Below, piece by piece: positions 43,211-51,838 of a stretch of 64,000 nucleotides of DNA; within the stretch, counting starts at the first letter, position 1, and the number at the start of each line of letters is the position of its first letter. Made by a program: the position numbers and the translations under genes. This stretch comes from Pseudomonas sp. TH15. GTDB lineage: Bacteria; Pseudomonadota; Gammaproteobacteria; Pseudomonadales; Pseudomonadaceae. Below the pieces are notes generated by a model. That model did not search any database. It worked only from the letters and a program-made list of their open reading frames with translations, and was not told the DNA's origin. The DNA is taken from NCBI RefSeq assembly GCF_016651105.1, contig NZ_JAEKEL010000001.1, positions 1,974,001 to 2,038,000 on the forward strand, in the 5' to 3' direction.

Positions 43211-43930
43211 TCACTGCATCAACACTTCAATCGACCCATCCGCCGTCATGCTGACCTGGCTGGTACCGGCTTCAACATCCGGCGTTACCGGTGCCGAGTC
43301 CATGCCTGCTGCCGCTTTCATCATCATTGGCGCGCGCATGAAGGGTTGTGGATAACCGTTGCTGTTCAAATTCAGGTTAACGATTTTGTAGCCCTTGCCG
43401 CCCAACGCATCGGTGGCCAGTTGCGCTCGGGCCTTGAATGCGGTGACGGCTTCTTTAAGCAGCGCGTCTTCGCTGGCTTTGCGGGTTGGCGTGGCGATGG
43501 CGAAGTCCATGCCGCCCATTTTCAGGTCGGTCAGCAGTTCGCCGGTCAGTTTCGACAGGGCGGCGAAGTCGGAGCTTTCCAGGCGCAGTTCGGCGCGTTC
43601 ACGCCAGCCGGTGATTTTCTGGCCTTTGGTGTCGTAGATCGGGTAGCTGTTGCGGCTGCCCTGGCGCAGGGTGATGTCTTTGACTTGCTTGGCCTGGGCC
43701 AGTGCCTTGTTCATGGTGGTGCTGACGTCGGCGGCGAGTTTGGCCGGGTCGGTGTTTTGATCTTCGGTGTAGAGCGTCACGATCATCAGGTCGCGGGCCA
43801 CTTCCTGACTGACTTCGGCGCGCAGGGAGATCTGGTTGTAATGCAATTCGTCGGCGGCCAGGGCTGGGAGGCTGGCGACGGTGCCAACGCTGAGGGCGAG
43901 GAGGGCGGCGCTGCGGCGAAGTGTGTGCAT
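43211..43930 (-). CDS. SIMPL-domain (DUF541) periplasmic protein
   Basis: A 239-residue protein with a signal peptide (HTLRRSAALLALSVGTVASL then PALAADELHY). The mature part is a SIMPL/DUF541 domain, with VARDLMIVTLYTEDQNTDPA, the GYPQPFMRAPMMMKAAAG stretch and a C-terminal V.PDVEAGTSQVSMTADGSIE typical of the family. AAGGAG precedes ATG 43930. In PAO1 the homolog PA4495 stands next to roxS and, like here, is divergent from it. A role in oxidative or envelope stress is reported for family members, but none is shown here. Confidence 0.85.
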   Translation of the reverse strand: MHTLRRSAALLALSVGTVASLPALAADELHYNQISLRAEVSQEVARDLMIVTLYTEDQNTDPAKLAADVSTTMNKALAQAKQVKDITLRQGSRNSYPIYDTKGQKITGWRERAELRLESSDFAALSKLTGELLTDLKMGGMDFAIATPTRKASEDALLKEAVTAFKARAQLATDALGGKGYKIVNLNLNSNGYPQPFMRAPMMMKAAAGMDSAPVTPDVEAGTSQVSMTADGSIEVLMQ

Positions 43931-44062
43931 GAAAAGCTCCTTGAAGGGGCGCAGGGGTTAAGGTCCGAGCCTGCGTGAAACCATCAGACTCTAGCTTTTA
44001 TGATCCGGTTCGCCCAGTTACAACTTCTATACAGATGAATCAACTCGGTGGTGAAAAGCTTG

Positions 44063-44194
44063 TGTGGCGAGGGAGCTTGCTCCCGCTGGACTGCGAAGCA
44101 GGCCCAAAACCAGTCACCGCGATTTAACCGTCAAACCGAGTCAGCCGATTTGCGTCTGCTGCGCAGCTGAGCGGGAGCAAGCTCCCTCGCCACA
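44063..44194. repeat. 132-bp palindromic element (MITE-like), copy 1
   Basis: The two ends are perfect 25-bp inverted repeats opening TGTGGCGAGGGAGCTTGCTC, and pairing continues inward (CTGCGAAGCAG with CTGCGCAGCAG) to about 40 bases per arm. The middle ~50 bases are unpaired. A relative with the same size and architecture is at 58004-58136. It fills the gap between the SIMPL gene and roxS; the other ~250 bases of that 385-bp gap show only the roxS ribosome site. Confidence 0.85.
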
Positions 44195-44315
44195 GGAGTT
44201 ATTCATCGCCGATGGATCGTGGGTAACTGTGGCGGTTTGCCGCACTTTTGCCTGCCAGCCCCCGCGCTTGGTTATACTCCCTGCGATCCGCCTGGAGCGC
44301 TCATCAGGAGAGCTC

Positions 44316-45578
44316 ATGCTCGCCCCCGTTCAACTCACTTCCGCGACTCGCCAGAATCTCTGGCGGCTGACGTTCATCCGCACTTTGGTATTGGCCGCTC
44401 AGGCCGGTTCCGTGGGGCTGGCCTACTGGTTCGATTTGCTGCCGTTGCCCTGGTTTCAACTGGCAATGACCCTCGCGTGCTCGATGCTGCTGTGTGCCTT
44501 CACGGCCATCCGCTTGCGCACTTCGTGGCCGGTGACCGAACTCGAATACGCCGTGCAACTGGCCTGCGATCTGTTTATCCACAGTGCCTTGCTGTATTTC
44601 TCCGGCGGTTCGACCAATCCGTTCGTCTCTTATTACCTGGTGCCGCTGACCATCGCCGCCGTGACGTTGCCATGGCGTTTTTCGGTGATCCTGTCGGGCA
44701 TCGCCCTGACCATGTACACCCTGCTGCTGGCGCGGTTTTACCCGCTGCAAACCTTTCCGATTGCCCGGGAAAGCCTTCAGGTCTATGGAATGTGGCTGAG
44801 TTTCGCCCTCGCTGCTGCGGTGATCACGTTCTTCGCCGCGCGTATGGCCGAAGAGCTGCGCCGTCAGGAAGAATTGCGCGCGATCCGCCGCGAAGAAGGC
44901 CTGCGCGATCAGCAATTGCTGGCCGTCGCGACTCAGGCTGCCGGTGCCGCCCATGAACTGGGCACGCCGCTGGCAACCATGAGCGTGCTGCTCAAAGAGA
45001 TGCAGCAGGATCATCCAGACCCGCTGTTGCAGGATGACCTGAAGGTGCTGCAGGATCAGGTCAAACTCTGCAAGGAGACCTTGCAGCAACTGGTGCGCGC
45101 CGCTGAAGCCAATCGCCGCTTGGCGGTAGAGATGCAGGACGTCACCGACTGGCTCGACGAAGCGCTGAACCGCTGGCACTTGATGCGCCCGGAAGCCAGT
45201 TACCGCTTCCAGCGTCTGGGCCAGGGCGCGGTGCCACGCATGGCGCCGCCGCCAGACCTGACCCAGGCACTGCTGAATTTGTTGAACAACGCCGCCGACG
45301 CTTGCCCCGAAGGGCTGCAAGTGACGCTGGACTGGAATGCCGAGGACTTGACCATCAGCATTCGCGACCACGGCGCCGGTGTGCCGCTGGCCATTGCCGA
45401 ACAGATCGGCAAACCGTTCTTTACCACTAAGGGCAAAGGTTTCGGCCTGGGCCTGTTTTTGAGCAAGGCCAGCGTGACACGCGCCGGCGGCTCAGTGAAA
45501 CTCTACAGTCATGAGGAAGGTGGCACGCTTACCGAGCTGCGCCTGCCCCGTGTCGCCCGAGGAGACGAACATGAGTGA
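44316..45578 (+). CDS. roxS: RoxS/RegB-type redox sensor histidine kinase
   Basis: Inner-membrane sensor of 420 residues. About six hydrophobic helices in the first 180 residues (for example FIRTLVLAAQAGSVGLAYWF; RESLQVYGMWLSFALAAAVI). The H-box AAGAAHELGTPLATMSVLLK holds the phosphorylated His; the N box is LLNLLNNAADACPEG and the G box GFGLGLFLSKASV. ATG 44316 has AGGAG five bases upstream; open frame further upstream is noncoding. Its end overlaps the roxR start by eight bases. In PAO1 RoxS/RoxR (PA4494/PA4493) governs the cyanide-insensitive oxidase and respiratory genes. Confidence 0.93.
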   Translation: MLAPVQLTSATRQNLWRLTFIRTLVLAAQAGSVGLAYWFDLLPLPWFQLAMTLACSMLLCAFTAIRLRTSWPVTELEYAVQLACDLFIHSALLYFSGGSTNPFVSYYLVPLTIAAVTLPWRFSVILSGIALTMYTLLLARFYPLQTFPIARESLQVYGMWLSFALAAAVITFFAARMAEELRRQEELRAIRREEGLRDQQLLAVATQAAGAAHELGTPLATMSVLLKEMQQDHPDPLLQDDLKVLQDQVKLCKETLQQLVRAAEANRRLAVEMQDVTDWLDEALNRWHLMRPEASYRFQRLGQGAVPRMAPPPDLTQALLNLLNNAADACPEGLQVTLDWNAEDLTISIRDHGAGVPLAIAEQIGKPFFTTKGKGFGLGLFLSKASVTRAGGSVKLYSHEEGGTLTELRLPRVARGDEHE

Positions 45579-46131
45579 CGAGATCCAAGTAGAAGGCGAA
45601 GAACTGCCGCATTTGCTGTTGGTAGACGATGACGCCACGTTCACCCGCGTGATGGCCCGCGCCATGGCCCGCCGTGGTTTTCGCGTCAGCACCGCCGGTT
45701 CCGCCGAAGAAGGCCTGACCATCGCCCAGGCCGACCTGCCGGATTACGCCGCGCTCGACCTGAAAATGGACGGCGATTCGGGCCTGGTACTGCTGCCAAA
45801 ACTGCTCGAACTCGATCCGGAAATGCGCGTGGTGATCCTCACCGGTTACTCGAGCATCGCCACCGCCGTCGAGGCTATCAAGCGCGGCGCCTGCAATTAC
45901 CTGTGCAAACCGGCCGACGCCGATGACGTGCTGGCCGCGCTGCTGTCCGAGCACGCCGACCTCGACACCCTGGTGCCGGAAAACCCGATGTCCGTGGATC
46001 GCCTGCAGTGGGAGCACATCCAGCGGGTGTTGACCGAGCACGAAGGCAACATCTCCGCCACTGCCCGCGCCTTGGGCATGCACCGTCGCACTCTGCAGCG
46101 CAAACTGCAGAAGCGCCCTGTTCGTCGCTGA
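45571..46131 (+). CDS. roxR: RoxR/RegA-type response regulator
   Basis: DNA-binding partner of RoxS, 186 residues. Receiver domain with LLLVDDDATFTRVMARA, phospho-acceptor Asp 63 in ALDLKMDGDSG, Thr in VVILTGYSS and Lys 113 in CKPADADD. The C-terminus is a Fis-type helix-turn-helix (about 145-180: WEHIQRVLTEHEGNISATAR, then ALGMHRRTLQRKLQKR). GAGGAGACGAAC precedes ATG 45571. The overlap with roxS (ATGAGTGA) suggests coupled translation. Length is normal for the RegA/RoxR/PrrA group. Confidence 0.95.
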   Translation: MSDEIQVEGEELPHLLLVDDDATFTRVMARAMARRGFRVSTAGSAEEGLTIAQADLPDYAALDLKMDGDSGLVLLPKLLELDPEMRVVILTGYSSIATAVEAIKRGACNYLCKPADADDVLAALLSEHADLDTLVPENPMSVDRLQWEHIQRVLTEHEGNISATARALGMHRRTLQRKLQKRPVRR

Positions 46132-46171
46132 ACCTGCGCTGAACGAATGCAGGCCACGCCTCGCGACAAAC

Positions 46172-46197
46172 CGAACCGATCATCTATGATCGGTTCG
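46172..46197 (+). terminator. Hairpin after roxR (probable terminator)
   Basis: CGAACCGATCAT/ATGATCGGTTCG, 12-bp perfect stem, two-base loop (in practice a tetraloop), then GTGCGTGTTCTTTTC. The T-tract is imperfect. Confidence 0.6.
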
Positions 46198-46228
46198 TGC
46201 GTGTTCTTTTCTCTATCGAGCCTTATCC

Positions 46229-47956
46229 ATGAATCAGAACGCTGAATATTCCGCGGTCAATGATGCTGTGCGCGGGCAGTTTTTCCGCAAAGTCTGGGCG
46301 ATGACCACGCCGTATTGGTTCAGCGAAGAGAAGGGCAAGGCCTGGACGTTGCTGATCGCTGTGATCGCGCTGTCGCTGATCAGCGTCGGCATCTCGGTGT
46401 GGTTCAACACCTGGTACAAGGATTTCTACAACGCCCTGCAAAAGAAAGACGAGGCGGCGTTCTGGAAGTTGATTCTGTATTTCTGCGTGATTGCCGCCGT
46501 GGCGATTGTCGGCGCGGTGTATCGGCTGTACCTGACGCAGATGCTGACCATCCGCTGGCGGGCCTGGCTCACCGAGAAATACTTCGACCGTTGGCTTGGC
46601 GACAAAAATTACTATCAGTTGGAGCAGGGTGGTTATACCGATAACCCGGACCAGCGGATTTCCGAAGACCTTAACAACTTCACCTCCAACACCCTGAGCC
46701 TGGGCCTTGGGCTGATCCGCAACGTCGTCAGCCTAGTGTCGTTCTCGATCATTTTGTGGGGTGTCTCGGGCAGCATCGAGGTGTTCGGCTATGAGATTCC
46801 CGGCTACATGTTCTGGTGCGTGCTGGTGTACGCGGCGGTCGGCAGTTGGCTGACGCACTTGATCGGTCGTCGCTTGATCGGCCTGAACAACCAACAACAA
46901 CGCTTCGAAGCTGACCTGCGTTTCTCCATGGTGCGGGTGCGCGAGAATGCTGAAAGCATCGCGCTGTACAACGGCGAACCCAACGAGAACCGTCGCCTGA
47001 GCAACCGCTTCGGGATGGTCTGGCACAACTTCTGGGACATCATGAAGGTGTCCAAGCGTCTGACGTTCTTCACCTCCGGTTACAGCCAGATCGCGATCAT
47101 CTTCCCGTTCATGGTCGCTGCGCCGCGTTACTTCGCCGGCAAGATCGAACTCGGTGAACTGATGCAAATCAGCTCGGCGTTCGGCAACGTGCAGGAGAGT
47201 TTCAGCTGGTTTATCAGCGCGTACTCGGACCTCGCCTCGTGGCGCGCCACCTGTGATCGTCTCCTGAGTTTCCGCCAGGCCATGGCCGATAACGAAGAGC
47301 GCGAGCCAGCCATCGATGTTCAAAACCAGGGCTCGGACCTGAAAATCCACAACCTGGGCCTCGATCTGGCCGACGGTCGCCACTTGCTGACCAGCGGCAA
47401 TATGACCGTGGAGGAGGGCGAACGCGTCATGCTCAGCGGTCGTTCCGGCAGCGGCAAATCCACCTTGCTGCGGGCGATGGGGCATTTGTGGCCAGCGGGT
47501 CACGGCAACATTCGACTACCGGCGGCGCGTTACCTGTTCTTGCCGCAGAAGCCGTATCTGCCGATTGGCTCCTTGCGCGAAGCGTTGAGTTATCCACAGC
47601 CCGGCGACACGTATGCGCCTGAGCGTTATGTGGAAGTGTTGGAAACCTGCCGTTTGCCGCACCTTGTGTCGCGTCTGGATGAAGCCAATCACTGGCAACG
47701 CATGTTGTCGCCGGGTGAGCAGCAACGATTGGCCTTTGCCCGTGCGCTGCTCTATGCACCGCAATGGCTGTACATGGACGAAGCCACGTCGGCGATGGAT
47801 GAAGAGGACGAAGCGTCGCTGTATCAGGCGTTGATCGATGAGTTGCCAGGGCTGAGCATCGTCAGTGTCGGCCACCGCAGCAGTTTGAAACGATTCCACC
47901 CACGGCATGTACGCATCGACAACGGCCACCTTGTCGAGCAAACCGTCACTGCCTGA
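46229..47956 (+). CDS. SbmA/YddA-type ABC transporter (membrane and ATPase domains fused)
   Basis: A 575-residue inner-membrane protein. The first ~330 residues form an ABC membrane domain with helices such as WTLLIAVIALSLISVGISVW and LILYFCVIAAVAIVGAVYRL, including the SbmA_BacA-like motif LTEKYFDRWLGDKNYYQLEQ. The ATPase follows: Walker A LSGRSGSGKSTLLRAMG, the signature LSPGEQQRLAFARALLY, Walker B WLYMDEATSAMDEED. The half-size organisation with N-terminal membrane domain is that of E. coli YddA and the long-chain-acyl ABCD family. Substrate unknown. Stands alone after roxR, with a REP pair downstream. Start ATG 46229 follows a weak GAGCC. Confidence 0.9.
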   Translation: MNQNAEYSAVNDAVRGQFFRKVWAMTTPYWFSEEKGKAWTLLIAVIALSLISVGISVWFNTWYKDFYNALQKKDEAAFWKLILYFCVIAAVAIVGAVYRLYLTQMLTIRWRAWLTEKYFDRWLGDKNYYQLEQGGYTDNPDQRISEDLNNFTSNTLSLGLGLIRNVVSLVSFSIILWGVSGSIEVFGYEIPGYMFWCVLVYAAVGSWLTHLIGRRLIGLNNQQQRFEADLRFSMVRVRENAESIALYNGEPNENRRLSNRFGMVWHNFWDIMKVSKRLTFFTSGYSQIAIIFPFMVAAPRYFAGKIELGELMQISSAFGNVQESFSWFISAYSDLASWRATCDRLLSFRQAMADNEEREPAIDVQNQGSDLKIHNLGLDLADGRHLLTSGNMTVEEGERVMLSGRSGSGKSTLLRAMGHLWPAGHGNIRLPAARYLFLPQKPYLPIGSLREALSYPQPGDTYAPERYVEVLETCRLPHLVSRLDEANHWQRMLSPGEQQRLAFARALLYAPQWLYMDEATSAMDEEDEASLYQALIDELPGLSIVSVGHRSSLKRFHPRHVRIDNGHLVEQTVTA

Positions 47957-47971
47957 TCAGCCCATAACACT

Positions 47972-48062
47972 TGTAGGAGCAAAGCTTGCTCGCGAAGGCG
48001 ACATACCAGCCAAATCATGGGCTGACTGACACGGCGCTTTCGCGAGCAAGCCCGGCTCCTGC
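47972..48062. repeat. REP pair after the ABC transporter gene
   Basis: TGTAGGAGCAAAGCTTGCTC and GAGCAAGCCCGGCTCCTGCA in inverted orientation; cores slightly diverged. Confidence 0.85.
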
Positions 48063-48149
48063 AAAGGCAACGTGTGACGAGAAGTGATCGTACAACCCGC
48101 TTGCGCTATGATGCGCTTTCAGCCGAATTTTTCGAGACAGACGTTCACC

Positions 48150-48899
48150 ATGGAAAACCCGATCGACGCACCTCGCCTCCCTCGCAAGCGCCGCAGCCTC
48201 GCTCAGGAACTGGTGACGGTGCTGTCCGAGCAGATCCGCGACGGTCAGCTCAAGCGTGGCGACAAGTTGCCCACCGAGTCGGCGATCATGGATGCCCATG
48301 GCGTCAGCCGCACCGTGGTGCGCGAAGCGATTTCCCGTTTGCAGGCCGCCGGGCAGGTTGAAACCCGTCACGGCATCGGCACCTTCGTGCTCGACACCCC
48401 GAGCCCGAGCGGTTTCCGTATTGACCCGGCCACCGTCGTCACCTTGCGTGATGTGCTGGCCATTCTGGAACTGCGTATCAGCCTGGAAGTGGAGTCCGCC
48501 GGCCTCGCCGCGCAACGCCGCAGTCCCGAGCAACTGGCAACCATGCGCGCCGCCCTCGATGCCTTGAACGACAGTGTCGCCCACGCCAGCGATGCTGTGG
48601 CCTCGGACTTCGCCTTCCACCTGGAAATTGCGCTGTCCACTGGCAACCGCTATTTCACCGACATCATGACTCACCTCGGCACCAGTATTATTCCGCGCAC
48701 GCGGCTGAATTCGGCGCGTCTGGCGCATGATGATCAGCAGCACTACATGCACCGCCTGAGCCGTGAGCACGAAGAAATCTACGAAGCGATTGCCCGTCAG
48801 GACAGTGATGCCGCCCGCGCGGCCATGCGACTGCACCTGACCAACAGCCGCGAGCGGTTGCGCCAGGCCCACGAAGAAGCACAAGCCCAGCGCGGCTAA
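48150..48899 (+). CDS. GntR/FadR-family transcriptional regulator of the galactarate/glucarate genes
   Basis: A 249-residue regulator. The N-terminal winged helix reads EQIRDGQLKRGDKLPTESAI, then VSRTVVREAISRLQAAGQVE and THE wing RHGIGTFVLD. The C-terminal FCD domain (from about 95) has helices with the metal-binding Asp/His pattern (SDFAFHLEIALSTGN; RLSREHEEIYEAIARQDSDA). It lies directly before the kdgD-garD cluster, so it is probably its repressor, with hexarates or a pathway intermediate as inducer. The likely operator is at 49178. ATG 48150 is preceded only by a weak GAGA. Confidence 0.85.
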   Translation: MENPIDAPRLPRKRRSLAQELVTVLSEQIRDGQLKRGDKLPTESAIMDAHGVSRTVVREAISRLQAAGQVETRHGIGTFVLDTPSPSGFRIDPATVVTLRDVLAILELRISLEVESAGLAAQRRSPEQLATMRAALDALNDSVAHASDAVASDFAFHLEIALSTGNRYFTDIMTHLGTSIIPRTRLNSARLAHDDQQHYMHRLSREHEEIYEAIARQDSDAARAAMRLHLTNSRERLRQAHEEAQAQRG

Positions 48900-48918
48900 G
48901 CGCTTCAGCACCAGCCCC

Positions 48919-48997
48919 CATCCTGCAAAGCGGCGGCACGTTACGATCTTCTGATCCAGTTTTAGTATCAGGTCAAAAGATCGCAGTGCGCCGCCGC
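48919..48997. repeat. Degenerate member of the 35-bp inverted-repeat family
   Basis: GCGGCGGCACGTTACGATCT and AAAAGATCGCAGTGCGCCGC pair with a few mismatches around a TATCAGG-containing middle. It resembles 26668-26750. The rest of the 358-bp gap before kdgD holds the promoter and operator at 49162-49201. Confidence 0.75.
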
Positions 48998-49161
48998 TTT
49001 TGTATTCAGCTAGTCATGGCTGACTCCTCCGACATCCTTTCTCGTCCATAACCTTTCTGGCGTGTTATCGCGCCGCCGCTGATAGCCCCCTGCTGCAACG
49101 TTTTTCCGGCATTACCTGGAATCCTGTCCGACAAAAAATCGCCCGCAACGATGAAATGCAG

Positions 49162-49201
49162 TTGACGGTTATATTTTAAGTTGTACGATGACCTACAACT
49201 T
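49162..49201 (+). promoter_or_regulatory. kdgD promoter with an overlapping GntR-type operator
   Basis: TTGACG (49162-49167) and TACGAT (49184-49189) are spaced by 16 bases. An inverted repeat AAGTTGTA-N8-TACAACTT (49178-49201) covers the -10, with TTGTA/TACAA half-sites as found for FadR-type GntR proteins. It is 57 bases upstream of the kdgD start. Confidence 0.6.
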
Positions 49202-49257
49202 CGGCGAAGGCTGAACGGTTTTCTCACACATACGTTGCTATCCAGGGTGTTCGAATA

Positions 49258-50169
49258 ATGAATCCACAAGAACTGAAGTCCATCCTCTCTTCCGGCCTGC
49301 TGTCTTTCCCGGTCACCGATTTCAATGCTCAGGGCGATTTCCATCGCGCGGGCTACATCAAACGTCTCGAGTGGCTGGCCCCATACGGCGCCACGGCACT
49401 TTTCGCCGCGGGCGGCACCGGTGAGTTCTTCTCTCTGGCGGCCAGCGAATACTCGGAAATCATCAAGACCGCTGTCGACACCTGCGAAACCAGCGTGCCA
49501 ATCCTGGCCGGTGTAGGCGGTTCGACTCGTCAAGCCATCGAATACGCACAGGAAGCCGAACGTCTGGGCGCCAAAGGCCTGTTGCTGCTGCCGCACTACC
49601 TGACCGAAGCCAGCCAGGACGGCGTTGCCGCCCACGTTGAAGCGGTCTGCAAGTCGGTGAAAATCGGCGTCGTGGTCTACAACCGCAATGTCTGCCGCCT
49701 GACCGCGCCGCTGCTGGAACGTCTGGCCGAACGCTGCCCGAACCTGATCGGCTACAAAGATGGCCTGGGCGATATCGAATTGATGGTGTCGATCCGTCGC
49801 CGCCTCGGTGATCGCTTCAGCTACCTGGGTGGTTTGCCGACCGCCGAAGTGTATGCCGCTGCTTATAAGGCGCTGGGCGTACCGGTTTACTCCTCGGCGG
49901 TGTTCAACTTCATCCCGAAAACCGCGATGGATTTCTACCACGCCATCGCTCGCGACGATCACGCCACCGTCGGCAAGATCATCGACGACTTCTTCCTGCC
50001 GTACCTGGACATCCGCAACCGCAAAGCCGGTTACGCGGTGAGCATCGTCAAGGCCGGGGCAAAAATTGCCGGCTATGACGCAGGTCCTGTGCGTGCACCG
50101 CTGACCGATCTGACGGGCGCAGAGTACGAAATGCTCGCCGCGCTGATCGACAAGCAAGGTGCTCAGTAA
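49258..50169 (+). CDS. kdgD: 5-dehydro-4-deoxyglucarate dehydratase KdgD
   Basis: Converts 5-keto-4-deoxyglucarate, with loss of water and CO2, to 2,5-dioxopentanoate. The 303-residue protein belongs to the DapA/NAL aldolase family: [20 protein letters not shown], Tyr 141 in VVVYNRN and the Schiff-base Lys 167 in [12 protein letters not shown] 49258 follows AGGGTG at a slightly long spacing. A terminator follows, but the next gene in the same pathway starts soon after. Comes first in the cluster behind a GntR-type operator. Confidence 0.95.
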   Translation: MNPQELKSILSSGLLSFPVTDFNAQGDFHRAGYIKRLEWLAPYGATALFAAGGTGEFFSLAASEYSEIIKTAVDTCETSVPILAGVGGSTRQAIEYAQEAERLGAKGLLLLPHYLTEASQDGVAAHVEAVCKSVKIGVVVYNRNVCRLTAPLLERLAERCPNLIGYKDGLGDIELMVSIRRRLGDRFSYLGGLPTAEVYAAAYKALGVPVYSSAVFNFIPKTAMDFYHAIARDDHATVGKIIDDFFLPYLDIRNRKAGYAVSIVKAGAKIAGYDAGPVRAPLTDLTGAEYEMLAALIDKQGAQ

Positions 50170-50184
50170 CCATCCCGATTAAAC

Positions 50185-50213
50185 AAGGCCGCTGAGTGAT
50201 CAGCGGCCTTTTG
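50185..50213 (+). terminator. Terminator between kdgD and the aldehyde dehydrogenase gene
   Basis: AAGGCCGCTGA/TCAGCGGCCTT, 11-bp stem, then TTG. The stem overlaps closely with the SD of the next gene, so partial read-through is likely. Confidence 0.75.
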
Positions 50214-50228
50214 CGTAGGAGAAATTCT

Positions 50229-51674
50229 GTGGCTGATTCAAAGCGTTTTGATAACTACATCAACGGTGAATGGATTGCGGGCAGCGATTACTGCCGCAAC
50301 ATCAACCCGTCCGAGTTGACCGACACCATCGGTGAATACGCCAAAGCCGATCTGGCTCAGGTCCACGCCGCCATCGACGCCGCTCGCGCTGCGTTCCCGG
50401 CCTGGTCGACCTCGGGCATCCAGGCTCGCCACGATTCGCTGGATAAAGTCGGCACTGAAATCCTCGCCCGCCGTGAAGAACTCGGCACCTTGCTGGCCCG
50501 GGAAGAGGGCAAGACCCTGCCGGAAGCCATCGGCGAAGTGACTCGCGCCGGCAACATCTTCAAGTTCTTCGCCGGTGAATGCCTGCGTCTGTCCGGCGAC
50601 TACCTGCCGTCGGTGCGTCCGGGTGTGAATGTTGAAGTCACTCGCGAAGCCTTGGGCGTGGTCGGTCTGATCACCCCGTGGAATTTCCCGATCGCCATCC
50701 CTGCGTGGAAAATCGCCCCGGCCCTGGCCTACGGCAACTGCGTCGTGCTGAAACCGGCGGATCTGGTTCCAGGTTGCGCCTGGGCCCTCGCTGAAATCAT
50801 CTCCCGCGCAGGTTTCCCGGCCGGCGTGTTCAACCTGGTGATGGGCAGCGGTCGTGTGGTTGGCGATGCGCTGGTGCAGAGCCCGAAAGTCGACGGCATC
50901 AGCTTCACCGGTTCGGTCGGTGTCGGTCGTCAGATCGCCGTCAGCTGTGTCTCGCGCCAAGCGAAAGTTCAGCTGGAAATGGGCGGCAAGAACCCGCAGA
51001 TCATTCTCGACGACGCCGACCTCAAGCAAGCGGTCGAGCTGTCGGTACAGAGTGCGTTCTACTCCACCGGCCAGCGTTGCACCGCTTCGAGCCGTTTCAT
51101 CGTTACTGCCGGGATTCACGACAAGTTCGTTGAAGCCGTGGCCGAGCGCATGAAGTCGATCAAGGTCGGCCACGCACTAAAAACCGGCACCGACATCGGT
51201 CCAGTGGTGTCCCAGGCTCAGCTTGAGCAAGACTTGAAGTACATCGACATCGGCCAGTCCGAAGGTGCGCGTCTGGTCAGCGGCGGTGGCTTGGTGACGT
51301 GCGACACCGAAGGCTACTACCTCGCGCCAACGCTGTTTGCCGACAGCGAAGCAGCGATGCGTATCAGCCGCGAAGAGATCTTCGGCCCAGTAGCCAACGT
51401 GGTTCGCGTGGCGGATTACGAGGCAGCACTGGCCATGGCCAACGACACCGAGTTCGGTCTGTCGGCGGGCATCGCCACCACCTCGTTGAAGTACGCCAAC
51501 CACTTCAAACGCCATTCCCAGGCCGGAATGGTAATGGTCAACCTGCCGACCGCCGGTGTGGATTACCACGTTCCGTTCGGTGGCCGTAAAGGTTCATCCT
51601 ATGGCTCACGTGAGCAAGGTCGTTATGCGCAAGAGTTCTACACCGTGGTGAAGACCTCCTACATCGGATCGTAA
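50229..51674 (+). CDS. Alpha-ketoglutarate semialdehyde (2,5-dioxovalerate) dehydrogenase
   Basis: A 481-residue NAD(P)-dependent aldehyde dehydrogenase. By context it oxidises 2,5-dioxopentanoate, the KdgD product, to 2-oxoglutarate. The family motifs are present: GLITPWNFPIAIPAWKIAPA, FTGSVGVGRQIA for cofactor, the catalytic Glu in LEMGGKNP and the catalytic Cys in YSTGQRCTASS, then EEIFGPVANVVR. The start is GTG 50229, with AGGAG seven bases upstream; other starts further 5' would run into the terminator. Downstream is a REP pair, then the permease gene. Confidence 0.92.
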   Translation: MADSKRFDNYINGEWIAGSDYCRNINPSELTDTIGEYAKADLAQVHAAIDAARAAFPAWSTSGIQARHDSLDKVGTEILARREELGTLLAREEGKTLPEAIGEVTRAGNIFKFFAGECLRLSGDYLPSVRPGVNVEVTREALGVVGLITPWNFPIAIPAWKIAPALAYGNCVVLKPADLVPGCAWALAEIISRAGFPAGVFNLVMGSGRVVGDALVQSPKVDGISFTGSVGVGRQIAVSCVSRQAKVQLEMGGKNPQIILDDADLKQAVELSVQSAFYSTGQRCTASSRFIVTAGIHDKFVEAVAERMKSIKVGHALKTGTDIGPVVSQAQLEQDLKYIDIGQSEGARLVSGGGLVTCDTEGYYLAPTLFADSEAAMRISREEIFGPVANVVRVADYEAALAMANDTEFGLSAGIATTSLKYANHFKRHSQAGMVMVNLPTAGVDYHVPFGGRKGSSYGSREQGRYAQEFYTVVKTSYIGS

Positions 51675-51686
51675 ACGCAATACCCC

Positions 51687-51786
51687 TGTGGGAGCGAGCT
51701 TGCTCGCGATGGTCTTGAGGACGCGGTGGTAAACCTGATGCCCTGTGTCATCGTTGACCACCATCGCGAGCAAGCTCGCTCCCACA
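51687..51786. repeat. REP pair between the dehydrogenase and permease genes
   Basis: CTGTGGGAGCGAGCTTGCTC and GAGCAAGCTCGCTCCCACAG, perfect inverted cores, ~55-base spacer. Confidence 0.93.
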
Positions 51787-51838
51787 GAAAAACTAAAGAT
51801 TCACCCCGCATAAAAATAATCAGTGGGAGTACATCTAC

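Noticed and set aside
44064..44315. Extended N-terminus of RoxS from 44064
   Set aside because: It translates the 132-bp palindromic element; ATG 44316 has a good ribosome site.
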